Source: Allomesorhizobium camelthorni
GTDB lineage: Bacteria > Pseudomonadota > Alphaproteobacteria > Rhizobiales > Rhizobiaceae
DNA: 64,000 nucleotides
Assembly (NCBI RefSeq): GCF_011045125.1
Contig: NZ_JAAKZF010000001.1
Location: forward strand, 248,001-312,000
Reading direction: 5' to 3'
Part shown: positions 16,792 through 27,145 of the stretch, piece by piece
Position numbering within the stretch: the stretch's first letter is position 1
Layout of the letters: the number at the start of each line of letters is the position of its first letter
Notes under the pieces: generated by a model
What the model was told of the DNA's origin: nothing
The model's database searches: none
Seen by the model: only the letters and a program-made list of their open reading frames with translations
Program-made: the position numbers and the translations under genes

Positions 16792-18414
16792 ATGGGCACC
16801 TCCCGTTCGACCAACCCCCGCATCGCCGCCGGCATCCTTGCACTGGCGGCGATCACAACCCTGATCGGCGGCGCGTTTGCTGGACTGGTTGTCGAGGGCG
16901 TGCAGGACACTTCCGGCGCGCTCGCCGCGTTCGATCCCTACCTGTTCCGCGTCGTGCGCTTCACGCTCTGGCAGGCATTGCTGTCGACCGCGCTGTCCGT
17001 CATTCCGGCGATCTTCGTCGCCCGCGCTTTATCGCGCCATCCAAACTTCCCGGGCCGCGCCCTGATCCTCCGCCTCTTTGCAGTGCCGCTGGCGCTGCCG
17101 GCCATCGTCGCCGCGCTCGGCGTGCTGGCGCTCTACGGCCGAGCCGGCTATTTCGCAGACCTCTTCGGTAGCATCTCTGGCCAGAGCTGGCCGGGCATTT
17201 ACGGCCTGTCGGGCATCCTCGTCGCGCATGTCTTCTTCAACCTGCCGCTGGCGACGCGGTTTTTTCTCGAAGCGCTCGACATCGTGCCCGCCGACCAGTG
17301 GCGGCTCGCCAGCCAGCTCGGCATGGGCGCAAGATCCGCCTTTCGTCTGATCGAATGGCCGGCGATGCGCGCCAGCCTTCCGGGCATCGCAGGGCTGGTC
17401 TTCATGCTCTGCATCACCTCTTTCACCATCGTCCTGACGCTGGGCGGCGGGCCGCGCGCCACCACGCTCGAAGTGGCGATCTACCAGTCGCTGCGCTTCG
17501 ACTTCGATCCCGCGCGCGCCGTCGCGCTTACAGTGCTGCAGATCGCGCTGACCATGGCGGTGGTTGCCGCGCTGATGCGGCTCGGCGCCAATCTTGCCGG
17601 AGACGCCAATCTGTCGGTCGCGCCGCGCCGCTTCGTCTCCGCGAGCAAGCAGGAGACAGCGTTCAATTCCGTGCTCCTCGCACTCGCGCTGCTGTTCGTC
17701 GCCGGCCCGATGCTGGCGACGGTCATTGCCGGGCTCGACGCCGAGCTTCTCCGTCTCGCCGGCGAAACCGCCGTGCGGCAGGCGACGGGAACCAGCATCG
17801 TGCTCGCCTCGCTTGCGGCGCTTCTGTCGGCGGCGCTGGCGCTGTCGCTGGTCATGGCGCGGCGGGCGCTGGCGCTCCGGCGCGGAAAGCAACACCAGAC
17901 ACTGCTGGAAAGCGTGGTCGACACGGGCGCAGGTTTCGTCCTCGTCGTGCCGCCGATCGTCATCGGCGCCGGATGGTTCGTGCTCTTGCGTCATTTCGGC
18001 GATGTCTTCGCCGTGGCGCCCGTCATGGTCGTGACCGTCAATGCCGTGATGGCGATGCCCTTCGCCATCCGCGCCATCCGTCCGGCCCACGATGCGGCGA
18101 GCGAACGCCATGAGCGCCTGTGCGCGCAACTCGGCATAAGCGGCTGGAACCGGCTCCGGCTGGTGGAATGGCCGGTGCTGCGGCGGCCGCTGATGACCGC
18201 GCTCGCCTTCGCCATGGCCCTGTCGCTCGGCGATCTCGGCGTGATAGCGCTGTTCGGCAGCGATGCTGTGCAAACCCTGCCCTACCTGCTTCTGGCGCGC
18301 ATGGGCAGCTACCGCACCGACGACGCCGCCGGGCTTGCCCTGCTGCTCGGCCTGCTCTGCCTGGCGCTGATGATGCTCGCCGACCGGCTCGGAAAGGATT
18401 TTCTCCCGCGATGA
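16792..18414 (+). CDS. thiP: Thiamine/TPP ABC transporter, permease
   Basis: A 540-aa inner-membrane protein made of two fused permease halves, about twelve helices in all. Each half has the loop that docks on the ATPase: [20 protein letters not shown] in the first and [20 protein letters not shown] in the second, both followed by (V/I)EWP. This fused form is normal for ThiP. The stop overlaps the thiQ start (ATGA), so translation is coupled. ATG 16792 has no strong ribosome-binding site (CAGG at 16789 is too near), so an alternative start a few codons in cannot be excluded. Confidence 0.95.
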   Translation: MGTSRSTNPRIAAGILALAAITTLIGGAFAGLVVEGVQDTSGALAAFDPYLFRVVRFTLWQALLSTALSVIPAIFVARALSRHPNFPGRALILRLFAVPLALPAIVAALGVLALYGRAGYFADLFGSISGQSWPGIYGLSGILVAHVFFNLPLATRFFLEALDIVPADQWRLASQLGMGARSAFRLIEWPAMRASLPGIAGLVFMLCITSFTIVLTLGGGPRATTLEVAIYQSLRFDFDPARAVALTVLQIALTMAVVAALMRLGANLAGDANLSVAPRRFVSASKQETAFNSVLLALALLFVAGPMLATVIAGLDAELLRLAGETAVRQATGTSIVLASLAALLSAALALSLVMARRALALRRGKQHQTLLESVVDTGAGFVLVVPPIVIGAGWFVLLRHFGDVFAVAPVMVVTVNAVMAMPFAIRAIRPAHDAASERHERLCAQLGISGWNRLRLVEWPVLRRPLMTALAFAMALSLGDLGVIALFGSDAVQTLPYLLLARMGSYRTDDAAGLALLLGLLCLALMMLADRLGKDFLPR

Positions 18415-19169
18415 CCACAGGCGCTGCAATCCGGCTCGACCATGTCGCCTTCAGCTATGGCGAGGCGGCGATGAATTTCGACGCCGCGATCGAAGCGTCC
18501 GCCATCACTGCGGTGATGGGCCCCAGTGGTTCCGGGAAATCGACGCTGCTCAATCTGATTGCCGGCTTCGAGACGCCGCAGGCTGGCCGCATCCTGATCA
18601 GCGGAATGGATGTCACTCGTCTTGAACCCGCCGCACGGCCGGTGTCGATGGTATTCCAGGAAAACAATCTGTTTGCCCATTTGAGCGTCGAGCAGAATGT
18701 CGGGCTCGGCCGCTCGCCGGCGCTCAGGCTGGCGGCGGAGGATCGCGAAGCGGTTGCCGGCGCGCTCGACCGAACCGGGCTTGCCGGCAAGGAGAAGCGC
18801 CTGCCGCGCGAGCTTTCCGGCGGCGAGCGCCAGCGCGTGGCGCTAGCCCGCGTCCTGGTGCGCGACCGCCCCGTCCTGCTGCTGGACGAGCCGTTCGCGG
18901 CGCTCGGCCCGGCGCTGCGCGACGACATGCTCGATCTTGTCCAGGGCGTGCATGAAGAACGCAAAATGACCGTGGTTCTCGTCACCCACCGGCCGGAGGA
19001 CGCGCGCCGCGTGGCGCAACGCATGATTTTCCTCGACAATGGAACCGTCGCTGCCAGCGGCGAGACGGAGTTTTTCTTCGAGCCGGATGGACCTGCGGCG
19101 TTCAGGCGTTATATCGGTACGGAACAGAAGGTGGCTCTCCCACCCGAAATCGCCCGGAAGACGACATAA
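18411..19169 (+). CDS. thiQ: Thiamine/TPP ABC transporter, ATP-binding protein
   Basis: A 252-aa ABC ATPase. Walker A GPSGSGKS is at 37-44, Q-loop [10 protein letters not shown] near 81-90, signature [12 protein letters not shown] near 135-146, Walker B VLLLDEP near 155-161 and H-loop VTHRPEDA. The D-loop reads FAALGPALR where many ABC ATPases have SALDP; Gly replaces Asp, which may be a lineage trait. The 4-nt overlap with thiP and the riboswitch upstream of thiB make this one regulated unit. Start 18411 is set by the overlap. Confidence 0.96.
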   Translation: MTTGAAIRLDHVAFSYGEAAMNFDAAIEASAITAVMGPSGSGKSTLLNLIAGFETPQAGRILISGMDVTRLEPAARPVSMVFQENNLFAHLSVEQNVGLGRSPALRLAAEDREAVAGALDRTGLAGKEKRLPRELSGGERQRVALARVLVRDRPVLLLDEPFAALGPALRDDMLDLVQGVHEERKMTVVLVTHRPEDARRVAQRMIFLDNGTVAASGETEFFFEPDGPAAFRRYIGTEQKVALPPEIARKTT

Positions 19170-19254
19170 TTTGCAGGCAAACCGCGCTTGAACTTTCCTG
19201 CGTGATTTGCATATGCGGTTCTTGTTCGGTTCCGTGTAACGTTGATCAGTCATC

Positions 19255-20796
19255 ATGCTCCGGATTGCCGCGAGAAAGGAACACGTTCTGCCGACTTGCC
19301 AGACCACGGAAGCGATCTCGCCTAAGCCGGCGCGCATCACTGCGCGCTTCGGCATGGCGGTGGCGTTGGCCGCGCTGGTCGCGGGCTGCCAGTCGATGAC
19401 GCCCGACATCAAGGAATCCGCCTTCCAGCCCTCCAACAATCCTGTCACGGTCGACAATGTCTCGCGCAACGACAGGCTGGCCGAACTCGCGCGATCCCAG
19501 CACCCGCGCATTCTCGCCACCTATGGCGGCGAATATTCCGATCCCAAGCTGGAGCGCATGGTGGCCAAGGTGGTTGGCAATCTGACCACGGTTTCCGGCA
19601 ACCCGACCCAGGCTTACCGCATCACTATCCTCAACTCGCCGAACGTCAACGCCTTCGCGCTGCCGGGCGGTTATCTCTATGTGACGCGCGGGCTGCTGGC
19701 GCTGGCCAATGATTCGGCCGAGCTTGCCGCCGTCATCGCGCACGAGATGGGCCATGTCACCGCAAATCACGGGCTGCAGCGCCAGCAGAAGGAGGCAGAG
19801 GAGGTGCTGGCGACCAAGGTGGTCACCGATGTTCTCGGCGAAAACCCGAACGCCAAGGTGGCGCTGATCCGCGGCAAGCTTCGCCTGGCGCAGTTCTCGC
19901 GCAACCAGGAGCTGGAAGCCGACGCCATCGGCATCAGGGCCAGCGGGCAGGCCGGCTTCGATCCGTTCGCTGCGGGCCGTTTCCTGCAGTCGATGGCTGC
20001 CTACAGCGAGATGCGCAGCGTCAGCGGCGCCAGCGATCCGAACCTCGACTTCCTCGCCAGCCATCCGAATGCGCCGCAGCGCATCGAACTCGCCCAGCGG
20101 CATGCCCGCCAGTTCGGCACGCAGGGTACCGGCGTGACCGACCGCGATTCCTTCCTGGCCGGCATTGACGGGCTGCTGTTCGGTGATACGCCGGAAGAAG
20201 GCTATGTGCGCGGTAACACATTCATGCATCCAGGGCTCGGCGTCTCGTTCTCGGTGCCGGCCGGTTTCGTCATTGACAATTCGGCCGCGGCGGTCACCGC
20301 CACCGGCCCGAGCGACATGGCGATCCGCTTCGACGGAGTCTCGATCGACGCCAACGTATCGCTCACCGACTACGTCCGCAGCGGCTGGGTCGCCGGCCTG
20401 GACGAGGCCAGCGTGCGCGCCGTGACCATCAACGGCAACCAGGCGGCGGTAGCCAGCGCCCGCGCCGAAGGCTGGCAGTTCGATATCACGGTCATCCGCG
20501 CCGGCGGCCAGGTCTATCGGCTGCTTACGGCCGCGCCCTTGGCCAACACCTCGCTCGACCCGGTCGCGCGGGCGGTGAGCGGCAGCTTCAAGGCGCTGAG
20601 CGCCAGCGAAAAGGCAGCGCTCAAGCCGCTGCGCATCCGCGTCGTCACTGTCAGGCCCGGCGACACGGTCGGCTCGCTTTCCGCCCAGATGGCCGGGGTC
20701 GACAAGAAGCTGGAACTGTTCCGGCTGCTCAACGCGTTGTCGCCGGGGGCGACGGTGTCTGCCGGCGACAAGGTCAAGATCGTCTCGGATCGTTAG
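19255..20796 (+). CDS. M48-family zinc metalloprotease, lipoprotein, with LysM-like C-terminus
   Basis: A 513-aa envelope protease. LVAGC gives a lipobox with Cys45 after a hydrophobic stretch. The zinc motif is HEMGH at 163-167, with the third ligand in NQELEADAIGIRAS about 50 residues later. The C-terminal segment VVTVRPGDTVGSLSAQMAGV...LLNALSPGATVSAGDKVKI reads as a LysM-like domain. It resembles the BepA/LoiP group, which degrades or helps fold outer-membrane proteins. The start is uncertain: ATG 19255 puts 33 residues ahead of the signal core, and ATG 19354 (MAVALAALVAGC) lacks a basic n-region. It is convergent with the L,D-transpeptidase gene, 18 nt away. Confidence 0.9.
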   Translation: MLRIAARKEHVLPTCQTTEAISPKPARITARFGMAVALAALVAGCQSMTPDIKESAFQPSNNPVTVDNVSRNDRLAELARSQHPRILATYGGEYSDPKLERMVAKVVGNLTTVSGNPTQAYRITILNSPNVNAFALPGGYLYVTRGLLALANDSAELAAVIAHEMGHVTANHGLQRQQKEAEEVLATKVVTDVLGENPNAKVALIRGKLRLAQFSRNQELEADAIGIRASGQAGFDPFAAGRFLQSMAAYSEMRSVSGASDPNLDFLASHPNAPQRIELAQRHARQFGTQGTGVTDRDSFLAGIDGLLFGDTPEEGYVRGNTFMHPGLGVSFSVPAGFVIDNSAAAVTATGPSDMAIRFDGVSIDANVSLTDYVRSGWVAGLDEASVRAVTINGNQAAVASARAEGWQFDITVIRAGGQVYRLLTAAPLANTSLDPVARAVSGSFKALSASEKAALKPLRIRVVTVRPGDTVGSLSAQMAGVDKKLELFRLLNALSPGATVSAGDKVKIVSDR

Positions 20797-20814
20797 GGCC
20801 TTCGCCAGGGCGCA

Positions 20815-21393
20815 CTATCGCGTAACGGTCAGCACCGTCCGGTTCGAAAGAGCGGGCAACAGCCGGGCCATCACCTTGGCCGTAACCGCGACGCAGCCTT
20901 GCGTCGGTGTGAATCCCGGCCTTGCGAGATGGAAGAAGATGGCGCTGCCGCGTCCGCGCCGGCGCGGTGCGATGTTCCAGTCGAGCACGATGCAGACATC
21001 GTAGAGCCTGTCTTCGCGCAGCATGTGTTCGTGGCTGGCGGCATAAGGCAGCTTCACCGGGCGGTTGTAGTTGCGGTCGTCCGGAACCTCGCACCAGCCG
21101 AGCGACGCATCGATCGGGGTCATGGCCAGCCGAGAATTCCCGGGCGCAAACCGGTCGCGGCGGAAGTAGCCGGAAAGAATGCGCATGCGCGCCAGCGGGG
21201 TCGCGCCATCGCCTTCGTGCTTGCGCGAGGATATGCCGCCGCGGCCGATAGCGCACGGAAACACCGTGCCGCCGGCATTCAGGAGCCCTTTGCAGCGGTC
21301 GCCCGGCTTCGCCCGCACGGTCAGCGCCAAAAGGCCGCCCCGCAATTTTGCCCCGGCCCCATTGCGTTCACGTTTTTTAGAGTATGATCGCAT
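20815..21393 (-). CDS. L,D-transpeptidase (YkuD-family) protein
   Basis: A 192-aa protein carrying the YkuD catalytic site: H in FHLARPGFTPTQGCVAV with the nucleophile Cys in the GCVAV motif. The rest, RAKPGDRCKGLLNAGG, CAIGRGGIS and NRPVKLPYAASHEHM, follows the short alphaproteobacterial YkuD type. Such enzymes make 3-3 crosslinks in peptidoglycan or attach proteins to it. No clear signal peptide is seen, so either the start is wrong or export is atypical; ATG 21393 is the best start but lacks a good ribosome-binding site. It is divergent from cenR, with which it may share the 98-nt promoter region. Confidence 0.85.
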   Translation of the reverse strand: MRSYSKKRERNGAGAKLRGGLLALTVRAKPGDRCKGLLNAGGTVFPCAIGRGGISSRKHEGDGATPLARMRILSGYFRRDRFAPGNSRLAMTPIDASLGWCEVPDDRNYNRPVKLPYAASHEHMLREDRLYDVCIVLDWNIAPRRRGRGSAIFFHLARPGFTPTQGCVAVTAKVMARLLPALSNRTVLTVTR

Positions 21394-21491
21394 TGCGAAG
21401 CAAATCACCGTGATTGGCTGTTCCGACGGCCACGTTCCGCATAAACGATGAACGGTCAACAGAATTTCTTTTAGAAACAACGGATTGATAC

Positions 21492-22175
21492 ATGACATCC
21501 CGAACTATCCTGATCGTTGACGACGATGAAGACCTGCGCGCCACACTTGTCGAACAACTGTCTCTCTACGAGGAATTCGACGTCCTGCAGGAAGCCACCG
21601 CGGCCAAGGGCGTTGCGGTGGCCCGCGCAGGGCTCATCGATCTCCTGGTAATGGATGTGGGCCTGCCGGACATGGACGGTCGCGAAGCCGTCAAACTTCT
21701 GCGCAAGGGCGGTTACAAGGCCCCCATCATCATGCTGACTGCCCACGACACCGATTCCGACACCATTCTTGGTCTCGAGGCGGGCGCCAATGATTACGTG
21801 ACGAAGCCGTTTCGCTTCGCCGTCCTGCTCGCCCGCATCCGCGCCCAGTTGCGCCAGCACGAGCAGAGCGAGGACGCTACCTTTTCGGTCGGTCCCTATA
21901 CGTTCAAGCCCAGCCAGAAGCTGCTGATCGACCAGCGTGGGGCAAAGGTGAGGCTTACTGAAAAGGAAGCTTCGATCATCAAATATCTCTATCGCGCCGA
22001 CCAGAAGGTGGTGACCCGCGACATCCTTCTCGAGGAAGTCTGGGGCTACAATTCCGGCGTCACCACGCACACTCTGGAAACGCACGTTTACCGGCTTCGC
22101 CAGAAGATCGAGCGCGATCCTTCCAATGCAGAAATTCTTGTGACAGAAAGCGGCGGATACAAGCTGGTTCCGTAA
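21492..22175 (+). CDS. cenR: OmpR-family response regulator, CenR/OtpR type
   Basis: A 227-aa response regulator. The receiver domain (1-115) has the acidic pocket D10-D11-D12, phospho-acceptor D55 (LLVMDVGLPD), T83 and K105 (YVTKPF). The C-terminal winged helix (about 130-227) has RLTEKEASIIKYLYRA and THTLETHVYRLRQKIE. The sequence fits CenR of Caulobacter, called OtpR in Brucella, a regulator of envelope integrity that is essential or important in several Alphaproteobacteria. No histidine kinase is next to it, as is usual. The downstream cNMP-binding gene is the same neighbour reported for Brucella otpR, as far as I recall. Confidence 0.88.
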   Translation: MTSRTILIVDDDEDLRATLVEQLSLYEEFDVLQEATAAKGVAVARAGLIDLLVMDVGLPDMDGREAVKLLRKGGYKAPIIMLTAHDTDSDTILGLEAGANDYVTKPFRFAVLLARIRAQLRQHEQSEDATFSVGPYTFKPSQKLLIDQRGAKVRLTEKEASIIKYLYRADQKVVTRDILLEEVWGYNSGVTTHTLETHVYRLRQKIERDPSNAEILVTESGGYKLVP

Positions 22176-22239
22176 CCGGTTCTTCGGCGGTGGGGGCTGC
22201 CGAAGGAGGGAGGGATCAGCGCCGTGAATCGGGGACACA

Positions 22240-22695
22240 ATGGCGCTGGATGACGAAATTCGCATCCTGTCCGGCGTGAGGCTTTTTGAGGGCTTCAGCC
22301 AGGAACAGCTGCGTCTGCTCGCCTTCGGCGCCGAAACCATGCATCTTGCGGCTGACAGGAAGCTCTATCGCGAAGACGACGAGGCCGATTCCGCCTATGT
22401 CGTGATCAAGGGGACGATAAGCCTGTTTCGCGAACAGGGCGACCAGCGCATTCCCGTCGGCACGGCCGAAGCCGGGGCAATGCTGGGCGAACTGGCCCTG
22501 ATCGCCGACACCAGACGGCTCACAAGCGCTGCGGCTGCGACTGATGCCGAAATCCTGCGGCTGAACCGGAAGATGTTCCACCGCATCCTGGAAGAGTACC
22601 CCGAGCTCGCAATCACGCTGCGCCAGCGCATCGTCGACGATCTGCAGGCGCTCGTCCGCCGTATCGAAGCCGTCGCAGCGCGTTTCGAGAACTAA
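22240..22695 (+). CDS. Cyclic-nucleotide-binding domain protein, no effector domain
   Basis: A 151-aa stand-alone cNMP-binding domain. Residues about 20-120 form the beta-roll with the phosphate-binding cassette GELALIADTRRLTSA, which has the Gly-Glu and Arg needed for cAMP/cGMP contact. A C-terminal helix (LRQRIVDDLQALVRRIEAV) follows. There is no DNA-binding helix, so it is not a CRP-type activator. It may act by binding a partner, such as the CenR pathway encoded just upstream (64-nt gap, same strand). It is convergent with xthA, only 6 nt away. Confidence 0.88.
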   Translation: MALDDEIRILSGVRLFEGFSQEQLRLLAFGAETMHLAADRKLYREDDEADSAYVVIKGTISLFREQGDQRIPVGTAEAGAMLGELALIADTRRLTSAAAATDAEILRLNRKMFHRILEEYPELAITLRQRIVDDLQALVRRIEAVAARFEN

Positions 22696-22701
22696 AGTCT
22701 C

Positions 22702-23508
22702 TCAATCGAGATCGAAACGCGCGATAACCGGCACATGGTCGGATGGCCGGTCCCATCCGCGCGCCTCGCGCAGGATCTCGACACTAGAGAGACTTTCCGT
22801 CAGGTTCGACGACGACCAGACATGGTCGAGGCGGCGTCCGCGGTCGGAGAGCTCCCAATCCTGGGCGCGATAGCTCCACCAGGTATAGAGCTTCTGGTCG
22901 AGCGGCACATTGAGCCGCGTCAGGTCTACCCAGTCGCCGGCCTTGCGCATGGCTTCGAAGCTCTCAGTCTCCACAGGCGTATGGCTGACGACATTGAGAA
23001 GCTGCTTGTGCGACCAGACATCGTGTTCCAGAGGCGCGATGTTCAAATCACCAACCAGAATCGACCCCGAAAGCTCATTATATTCGGCGCGGATCGCATT
23101 CATTTCGGATACGAAATCAAGCTTGTGGCGGAACTTCCAGTTGATCTCCGGATCGGGTTCGTCGCCTCCGGCCGGAACGTAGAAATTGTGCACCAGCAGC
23201 GATTTTCCGCCCGCTCCAATACGCACCGAAAGATGCCGGCAGTCGCCCTTCAGGCAGAAATCGCGCTTCTCAATTGTTTCGATCGGCCGGCGCGCGATTG
23301 TCGCCACACCATGATAGCCCTTCTGGCCGCTGATCGAGATGTGCTCATAGCCGAGCTTGCGAAAAGCGGCGAAAGGAAACAGATCGTCGGGACATTTCGT
23401 TTCCTGGAGACACAGAATATCGGGCGCGCGCTCGAGCAGAAGCCGCTCCACGATCGGCATGCGCAGCCGTACGGAATTGATGTTCCAGGTGGCGATGGTG
23501 AATGTCAT
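22702..23508 (-). CDS. xthA: Exodeoxyribonuclease III
   Basis: A 268-aa endonuclease/exonuclease/phosphatase-fold enzyme that removes 3'-blocked ends and cuts abasic sites in base-excision repair. Motifs are ATWNINSVR (N7), LQETK (E34 region), DLNIAPLEHDVW, WWSYRAQDWE (shortened WTWWSYR) and the catalytic SDHVPVIARFD at the end. Length is normal. There is no clear ribosome-binding site before ATG 23508. It follows lolA on the same strand with a 145-nt gap. Confidence 0.95.
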   Translation of the reverse strand: MTFTIATWNINSVRLRMPIVERLLLERAPDILCLQETKCPDDLFPFAAFRKLGYEHISISGQKGYHGVATIARRPIETIEKRDFCLKGDCRHLSVRIGAGGKSLLVHNFYVPAGGDEPDPEINWKFRHKLDFVSEMNAIRAEYNELSGSILVGDLNIAPLEHDVWSHKQLLNVVSHTPVETESFEAMRKAGDWVDLTRLNVPLDQKLYTWWSYRAQDWELSDRGRRLDHVWSSSNLTESLSSVEILREARGWDRPSDHVPVIARFDLD

Positions 23509-23653
23509 GAGGATATCCGGACGAGAAACAAGGTCCGGAAACTGGCAGCGCGGCGCTCGGATTACAAGCAGGCGGCCCGGGCAAGCGGGCGCTGCCGCGC
23601 CTTTCCACAGCTAAAGCCGCCCGGGACTCTCGCGGACGCAGGCCAGCAACTTG

Positions 23654-24358
23654 CTAGCGGCTGGAATTCTTGTTCTTGTTCAGGTCGATATTGCGTTTGT
23701 AGTCGATCTTGAACAGATTCTGATCGATCTTCACGCCCTGCCGCACGTTGAAGATCATCACCGTCGTGTCCTTGCCCTGGGCGTCGGTAATGGTCCACTG
23801 GCGCAAATCGTAGGATTTCGGATCGAACATCATGGTGATGCGCGAATTGCCGAAAACCGATTTGTCGGCGAGCTGGATCGTCGTCAGGTCGTCCTCCTCC
23901 TTCACGCTCCGGACCTTGTTGCCGGACAGGTCGATGCGCTCGTCAAGCAGCAGCTTCAGCGGCGTCTTCGACAGCGGATAGAGGTCCATCGTGTTCATCT
24001 TCTTGTTGTCGAGCACGACGGACTGGCCGTCGGAGATCACCTTGAAGCCGGATGAACCGTCATAATTGAAGCGGATCTTGCCGGGACGTTCGATGTAGAA
24101 CTTGCCGCCGGTCTGTTCGCCGCGCGGCCCGAACTGCACGAATTCGCCGGTCATGGTGCGGACACTGGCAAAGTGGTCGGCGATCTTCTGCGCCGCTTCG
24201 GAGGCCGCGGCATGGGCTGGGGCGACAAGGGCCGCCGACTGGAGGGCGAAGCCGCCCGCGGCTATGAGGGCCAGGCCAAGAAATGCACGTCGCGTGGCGG
24301 AGCCGCGGGTCGGATTCGGGGTCTCGTTTGTCATGACGGTGGTCACTTTCGCGTTCAT
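23654..24358 (-). CDS. Outer-membrane lipoprotein carrier LolA-like protein
   Basis: A 234-aa exported protein. The N-terminus has a Tat-like segment SATRRAFLGLALIAAGG with an Arg pair, cleaved near AHA|AAS. The body (KIADHFASVRTMTGEFVQFG, GKFYIERPGKIRFNYDG and DLTTIQLADK) is the LolA half-barrel, which shuttles lipoproteins from LolCDE to the outer membrane. The longest frame begins with a TTG; I prefer ATG 24358. The coupling ftsK then lolA then xthA is common in Rhizobiales. It is shorter at the C-terminus than E. coli LolA and ends in a basic, Asn/Lys-rich tail. Confidence 0.9.
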   Translation of the reverse strand: MNAKVTTVMTNETPNPTRGSATRRAFLGLALIAAGGFALQSAALVAPAHAAASEAAQKIADHFASVRTMTGEFVQFGPRGEQTGGKFYIERPGKIRFNYDGSSGFKVISDGQSVVLDNKKMNTMDLYPLSKTPLKLLLDERIDLSGNKVRSVKEEDDLTTIQLADKSVFGNSRITMMFDPKSYDLRQWTITDAQGKDTTVMIFNVRQGVKIDQNLFKIDYKRNIDLNKNKNSSR

Positions 24359-24419
24359 CAAAACTTGCGCCTGTCGATATTGAGTTAGTTGGGCTTAAGT
24401 TTGGCGGCGGCAAGAGCTG

Positions 24420-27050
24420 CTAGAACTTGTCCTCCTCGGTCGGCACCAGGATTTCACGCTTTCCGGCGTGGTTGGCCGGGCCGACGATGCCTTCCCTCTC
24501 CATCTTCTCAATGATCGAGGCGGCGCGGTTATAGCCGATGCCGAGCCGGCGCTGGATATAGCTCGTAGAGGCCTTGCCGTCGCGCAGCACCACCGAGACC
24601 GCCTGATCGTAAGGATCATCGGAATCCTCGAAATTGCCGCCGCCGGAACCACCGCCGCCCGAGCGCGAACCGCCGTCCTCGTCGTCCTCGTCGTCGTCCT
24701 CGGTGATCGCGTCCAGATATTCGGGCACGCCCTGCAGCTTGAGGTGGGCGACCACCTTCTCGACCTCGTCGTCCGAAACGAAAGGCCCGTGCACGCGCTG
24801 GATGCGCCCGCCGCCGGCCATGTAGAGCATGTCGCCCATGCCGAGCAGTTGCTCGGCGCCCTGCTCGCCCAGGATGGTGCGGCTGTCGATCTTGGAGGTG
24901 ACCTGGAACGAGATGCGGGTCGGGAAATTGGCCTTGATCGTGCCGGTGATGACGTCGACGGAGGGGCGCTGCGTCGCCATGATGACATGGATACCGGCCG
25001 CGCGCGCCATCTGTGCGAGCCGTTGCACCGCGCCTTCGATGTCCTTGCCGGCGACCATCATCAGGTCGGCCATCTCGTCGATGATGACGACGATGAAGGG
25101 CATCGGCTCGAGATCGAGATTTTCCGTTTCGTAGATCGCCTCGCCGGTCTGCTTGTCGAAGCCGGTCTGGACCGTGCGCGAGATGCGTTCGCCCTTCTTC
25201 TCGGCCATGGCCACGCGCTGGTTGAAGCCGTCAATGTTGCGCACGCCGACCTTGGACATCTTGCGGTAGCGGTCCTCCATTTCCCGCACCGTCCATTTCA
25301 GCGCCACAACCGCTTTCTTCGGGTCGGTTACGACGGGCGTCAGCAGGTGCGGGACGCCGTCATAGACGGACAATTCCAGCATCTTCGGATCGATCATGAT
25401 CAGCCGGCATTCCTGCGGCGTCATGCGGTAGAGCAGCGACAGGATCATCGTGTTGATCGCCACCGATTTGCCCGAGCCGGTGGTGCCGGCGACGAGCACG
25501 TGCGGCATCTTGGCGATATCGACGATCACCGCCTCGCCATTGATCGTCTTGCCGAGCGCCAGCGCGAGCTTGGCCTTGGTCGTCTCGAAATCGCGGCTGG
25601 CCAGGATTTCGCGCAGATAAACCGTTTCGCGCTTGGCGTTGGGCAGTTCGATGCCGATGGCGTTGCGCCCAGGCACGACGGCGACGCGAGCGGCGATCGC
25701 GCTCATGGAACGAGCGATGTCGTCGGCAAGGCCGATGACGCGCGACGATTTGATGCCCGGCGCCGGCTCCAGTTCGTAGAGCGTCACCACCGGACCCGGG
25801 CGGACATGGATGATCTCGCCCTTGACGCCGAAATCCTCCAGCACGCCTTCAAGCAGCCTTGCATTCTGCTCCAGCGCGTCTTTCGACAGCGAAGCGTCGC
25901 GCACCACGTTCTTCGGCTCGCTCAGGAAATGCAGCGTCGGCATCTCGAATTTGGAGGAACCGATCAGCGAAGCCTGCGCCTCGCGCTGCACCCGCGCGCC
26001 CGGCGCCGGACGCGGAGCGGGACCTTCCACCCGAACCGGCGAAGGCGAGCGGAAATTCTGCACCTGCGGGCTGCCGGTGTGCCCTTCGTCCATATCGAGC
26101 GAGAAATCCGCGACCTCGTCACCATCCGGGTCGATGGAAGGCGCGCGCCCGTCGGACACCATGGCGGCGAAGAATTCAGGCTCGACCCGCGCACGGCCCT
26201 TGGCGCTGACCCTGGCTTCGGCCATCTCGGCAAACTCGACGCGCTCGGCAGCGCGCCGCCAGCCACTCTGCGGGCGAATTTCATCGTCGAATCCGTCATC
26301 GCGTCTGCGGCGATTTGCTGCCCGGCGGCGAAAGTACGCCCGGATCGAAAGCCACCAATGGGTGATGGCGCCGAGGGCGAGGATGCCTTCGTCGTCATCG
26401 TCGTCGTCGTTGCCGAGAGCCAGATTGTCCAGCTCGCGCTCTTCGCGGAGCGGGGCCTGGTCCATCGGCGCGAAGCCGTTCCGGCGCGACAGCAGCCCCG
26501 AACCGTATGCCGAGAGCCAGACGGCGGGGCCGGCAAAGCCCATCACCAGCAGGCTGGCGACCCAGCCCGTCGGATAGCCGCCAGTCGCGAGCGACGGCAG
26601 CTTCAGCACCATGTCGCCGAACACGCCGCCCAATCCGGAGGGCAGCGGCCAGGTCGGCGGCGCCACCACGCAGCCGGCGATCGCGGCCAACAGCAGCGAA
26701 GCGCCGAACCAGGCCAGCGCCCGCCGCGGCATCCTGTCGACGCCGCGCGCCGTGGCGAAAAAGAACCCCCAGATCACCGCCGGGACCAGCGCGGCGACCG
26801 AAGACAGGCCGTAGAACTGCATGGCCAGGTCGGAAAAGACGGCGCCGGGATAGCCCATCGCATTGGTCACCGGATTTGCGGTGGCATGGCTGAAACTCGG
26901 ATCGGCGACATTCCACGTCCCGAGGCTGGCAAGGCCGAAGACGACGAAGGCGAAAAGCGCCAGGCCGACCGCACGGCCGACCTGCCGGCGCGCGAATGCC
27001 TGAAAGCCGTGCCCCGTATCGGTCAGCGCGAATTGTGTGGCTGAACGCAT
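24420..27050 (-). CDS. ftsK: DNA translocase FtsK
   Basis: An 876-aa septal DNA pump. The N-terminal membrane domain (about 25-185) has at least four helices. The linker at 190-380 is rich in Asp, Arg and Pro (a DDDDDD run near 215). The motor starts near 380 and has Walker A GTTGSGKS at 522-529, Walker [11 protein letters not shown] and the [10 protein letters not shown] motif. The C-terminal gamma domain (about 805-876, [20 protein letters not shown]) reads KOPS polarity and activates XerCD. ATG 27050 is chosen because GGGGAACGGGA lies just upstream; a frame start at 27089 lacks that support. A CtrA-type box 80 nt upstream suggests cell-cycle timing. lolA follows after 62 nt. Confidence 0.97.
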   Translation of the reverse strand: MRSATQFALTDTGHGFQAFARRQVGRAVGLALFAFVVFGLASLGTWNVADPSFSHATANPVTNAMGYPGAVFSDLAMQFYGLSSVAALVPAVIWGFFFATARGVDRMPRRALAWFGASLLLAAIAGCVVAPPTWPLPSGLGGVFGDMVLKLPSLATGGYPTGWVASLLVMGFAGPAVWLSAYGSGLLSRRNGFAPMDQAPLREERELDNLALGNDDDDDDEGILALGAITHWWLSIRAYFRRRAANRRRRDDGFDDEIRPQSGWRRAAERVEFAEMAEARVSAKGRARVEPEFFAAMVSDGRAPSIDPDGDEVADFSLDMDEGHTGSPQVQNFRSPSPVRVEGPAPRPAPGARVQREAQASLIGSSKFEMPTLHFLSEPKNVVRDASLSKDALEQNARLLEGVLEDFGVKGEIIHVRPGPVVTLYELEPAPGIKSSRVIGLADDIARSMSAIAARVAVVPGRNAIGIELPNAKRETVYLREILASRDFETTKAKLALALGKTINGEAVIVDIAKMPHVLVAGTTGSGKSVAINTMILSLLYRMTPQECRLIMIDPKMLELSVYDGVPHLLTPVVTDPKKAVVALKWTVREMEDRYRKMSKVGVRNIDGFNQRVAMAEKKGERISRTVQTGFDKQTGEAIYETENLDLEPMPFIVVIIDEMADLMMVAGKDIEGAVQRLAQMARAAGIHVIMATQRPSVDVITGTIKANFPTRISFQVTSKIDSRTILGEQGAEQLLGMGDMLYMAGGGRIQRVHGPFVSDDEVEKVVAHLKLQGVPEYLDAITEDDDEDDEDGGSRSGGGGSGGGNFEDSDDPYDQAVSVVLRDGKASTSYIQRRLGIGYNRAASIIEKMEREGIVGPANHAGKREILVPTEEDKF

Positions 27051-27129
27051 TCCCGTTCCCCGTCCGCAATAAATGTCGCCCGATAACAAACCTCGGGCAG
27101 ATTCGGCTTCCAGCCTATCGGTGGGAAGG

Positions 27130-27145
27130 TTAAGGCCGCATTAAC
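27130..27145 (-). promoter_or_regulatory. CtrA-type full site upstream of ftsK
   Basis: TTAAGGCCGCATTAAC on the plus strand; the minus strand reads GTTAATGCGGCCTTAA. TTAA-N7-TTAAC is an exact CtrA match and lies 80 nt before the ftsK start. Control of ftsK by CtrA would fit its role at division; binding is inferred. Confidence 0.6.

Noticed and set aside
23516-23539. TCCGGAC/GTCCGGA inverted repeat before xthA as an operator
   Set aside because: Short, and GC-rich repeats of this length are expected by chance here; no other support.
24468-27044. 858-residue open frame on the plus strand opposite ftsK
   Set aside because: It mirrors ftsK codon by codon in a GC-rich genome, is rich in His/Arg/Asp, has no domain, and conflicts with clear FtsK motifs.
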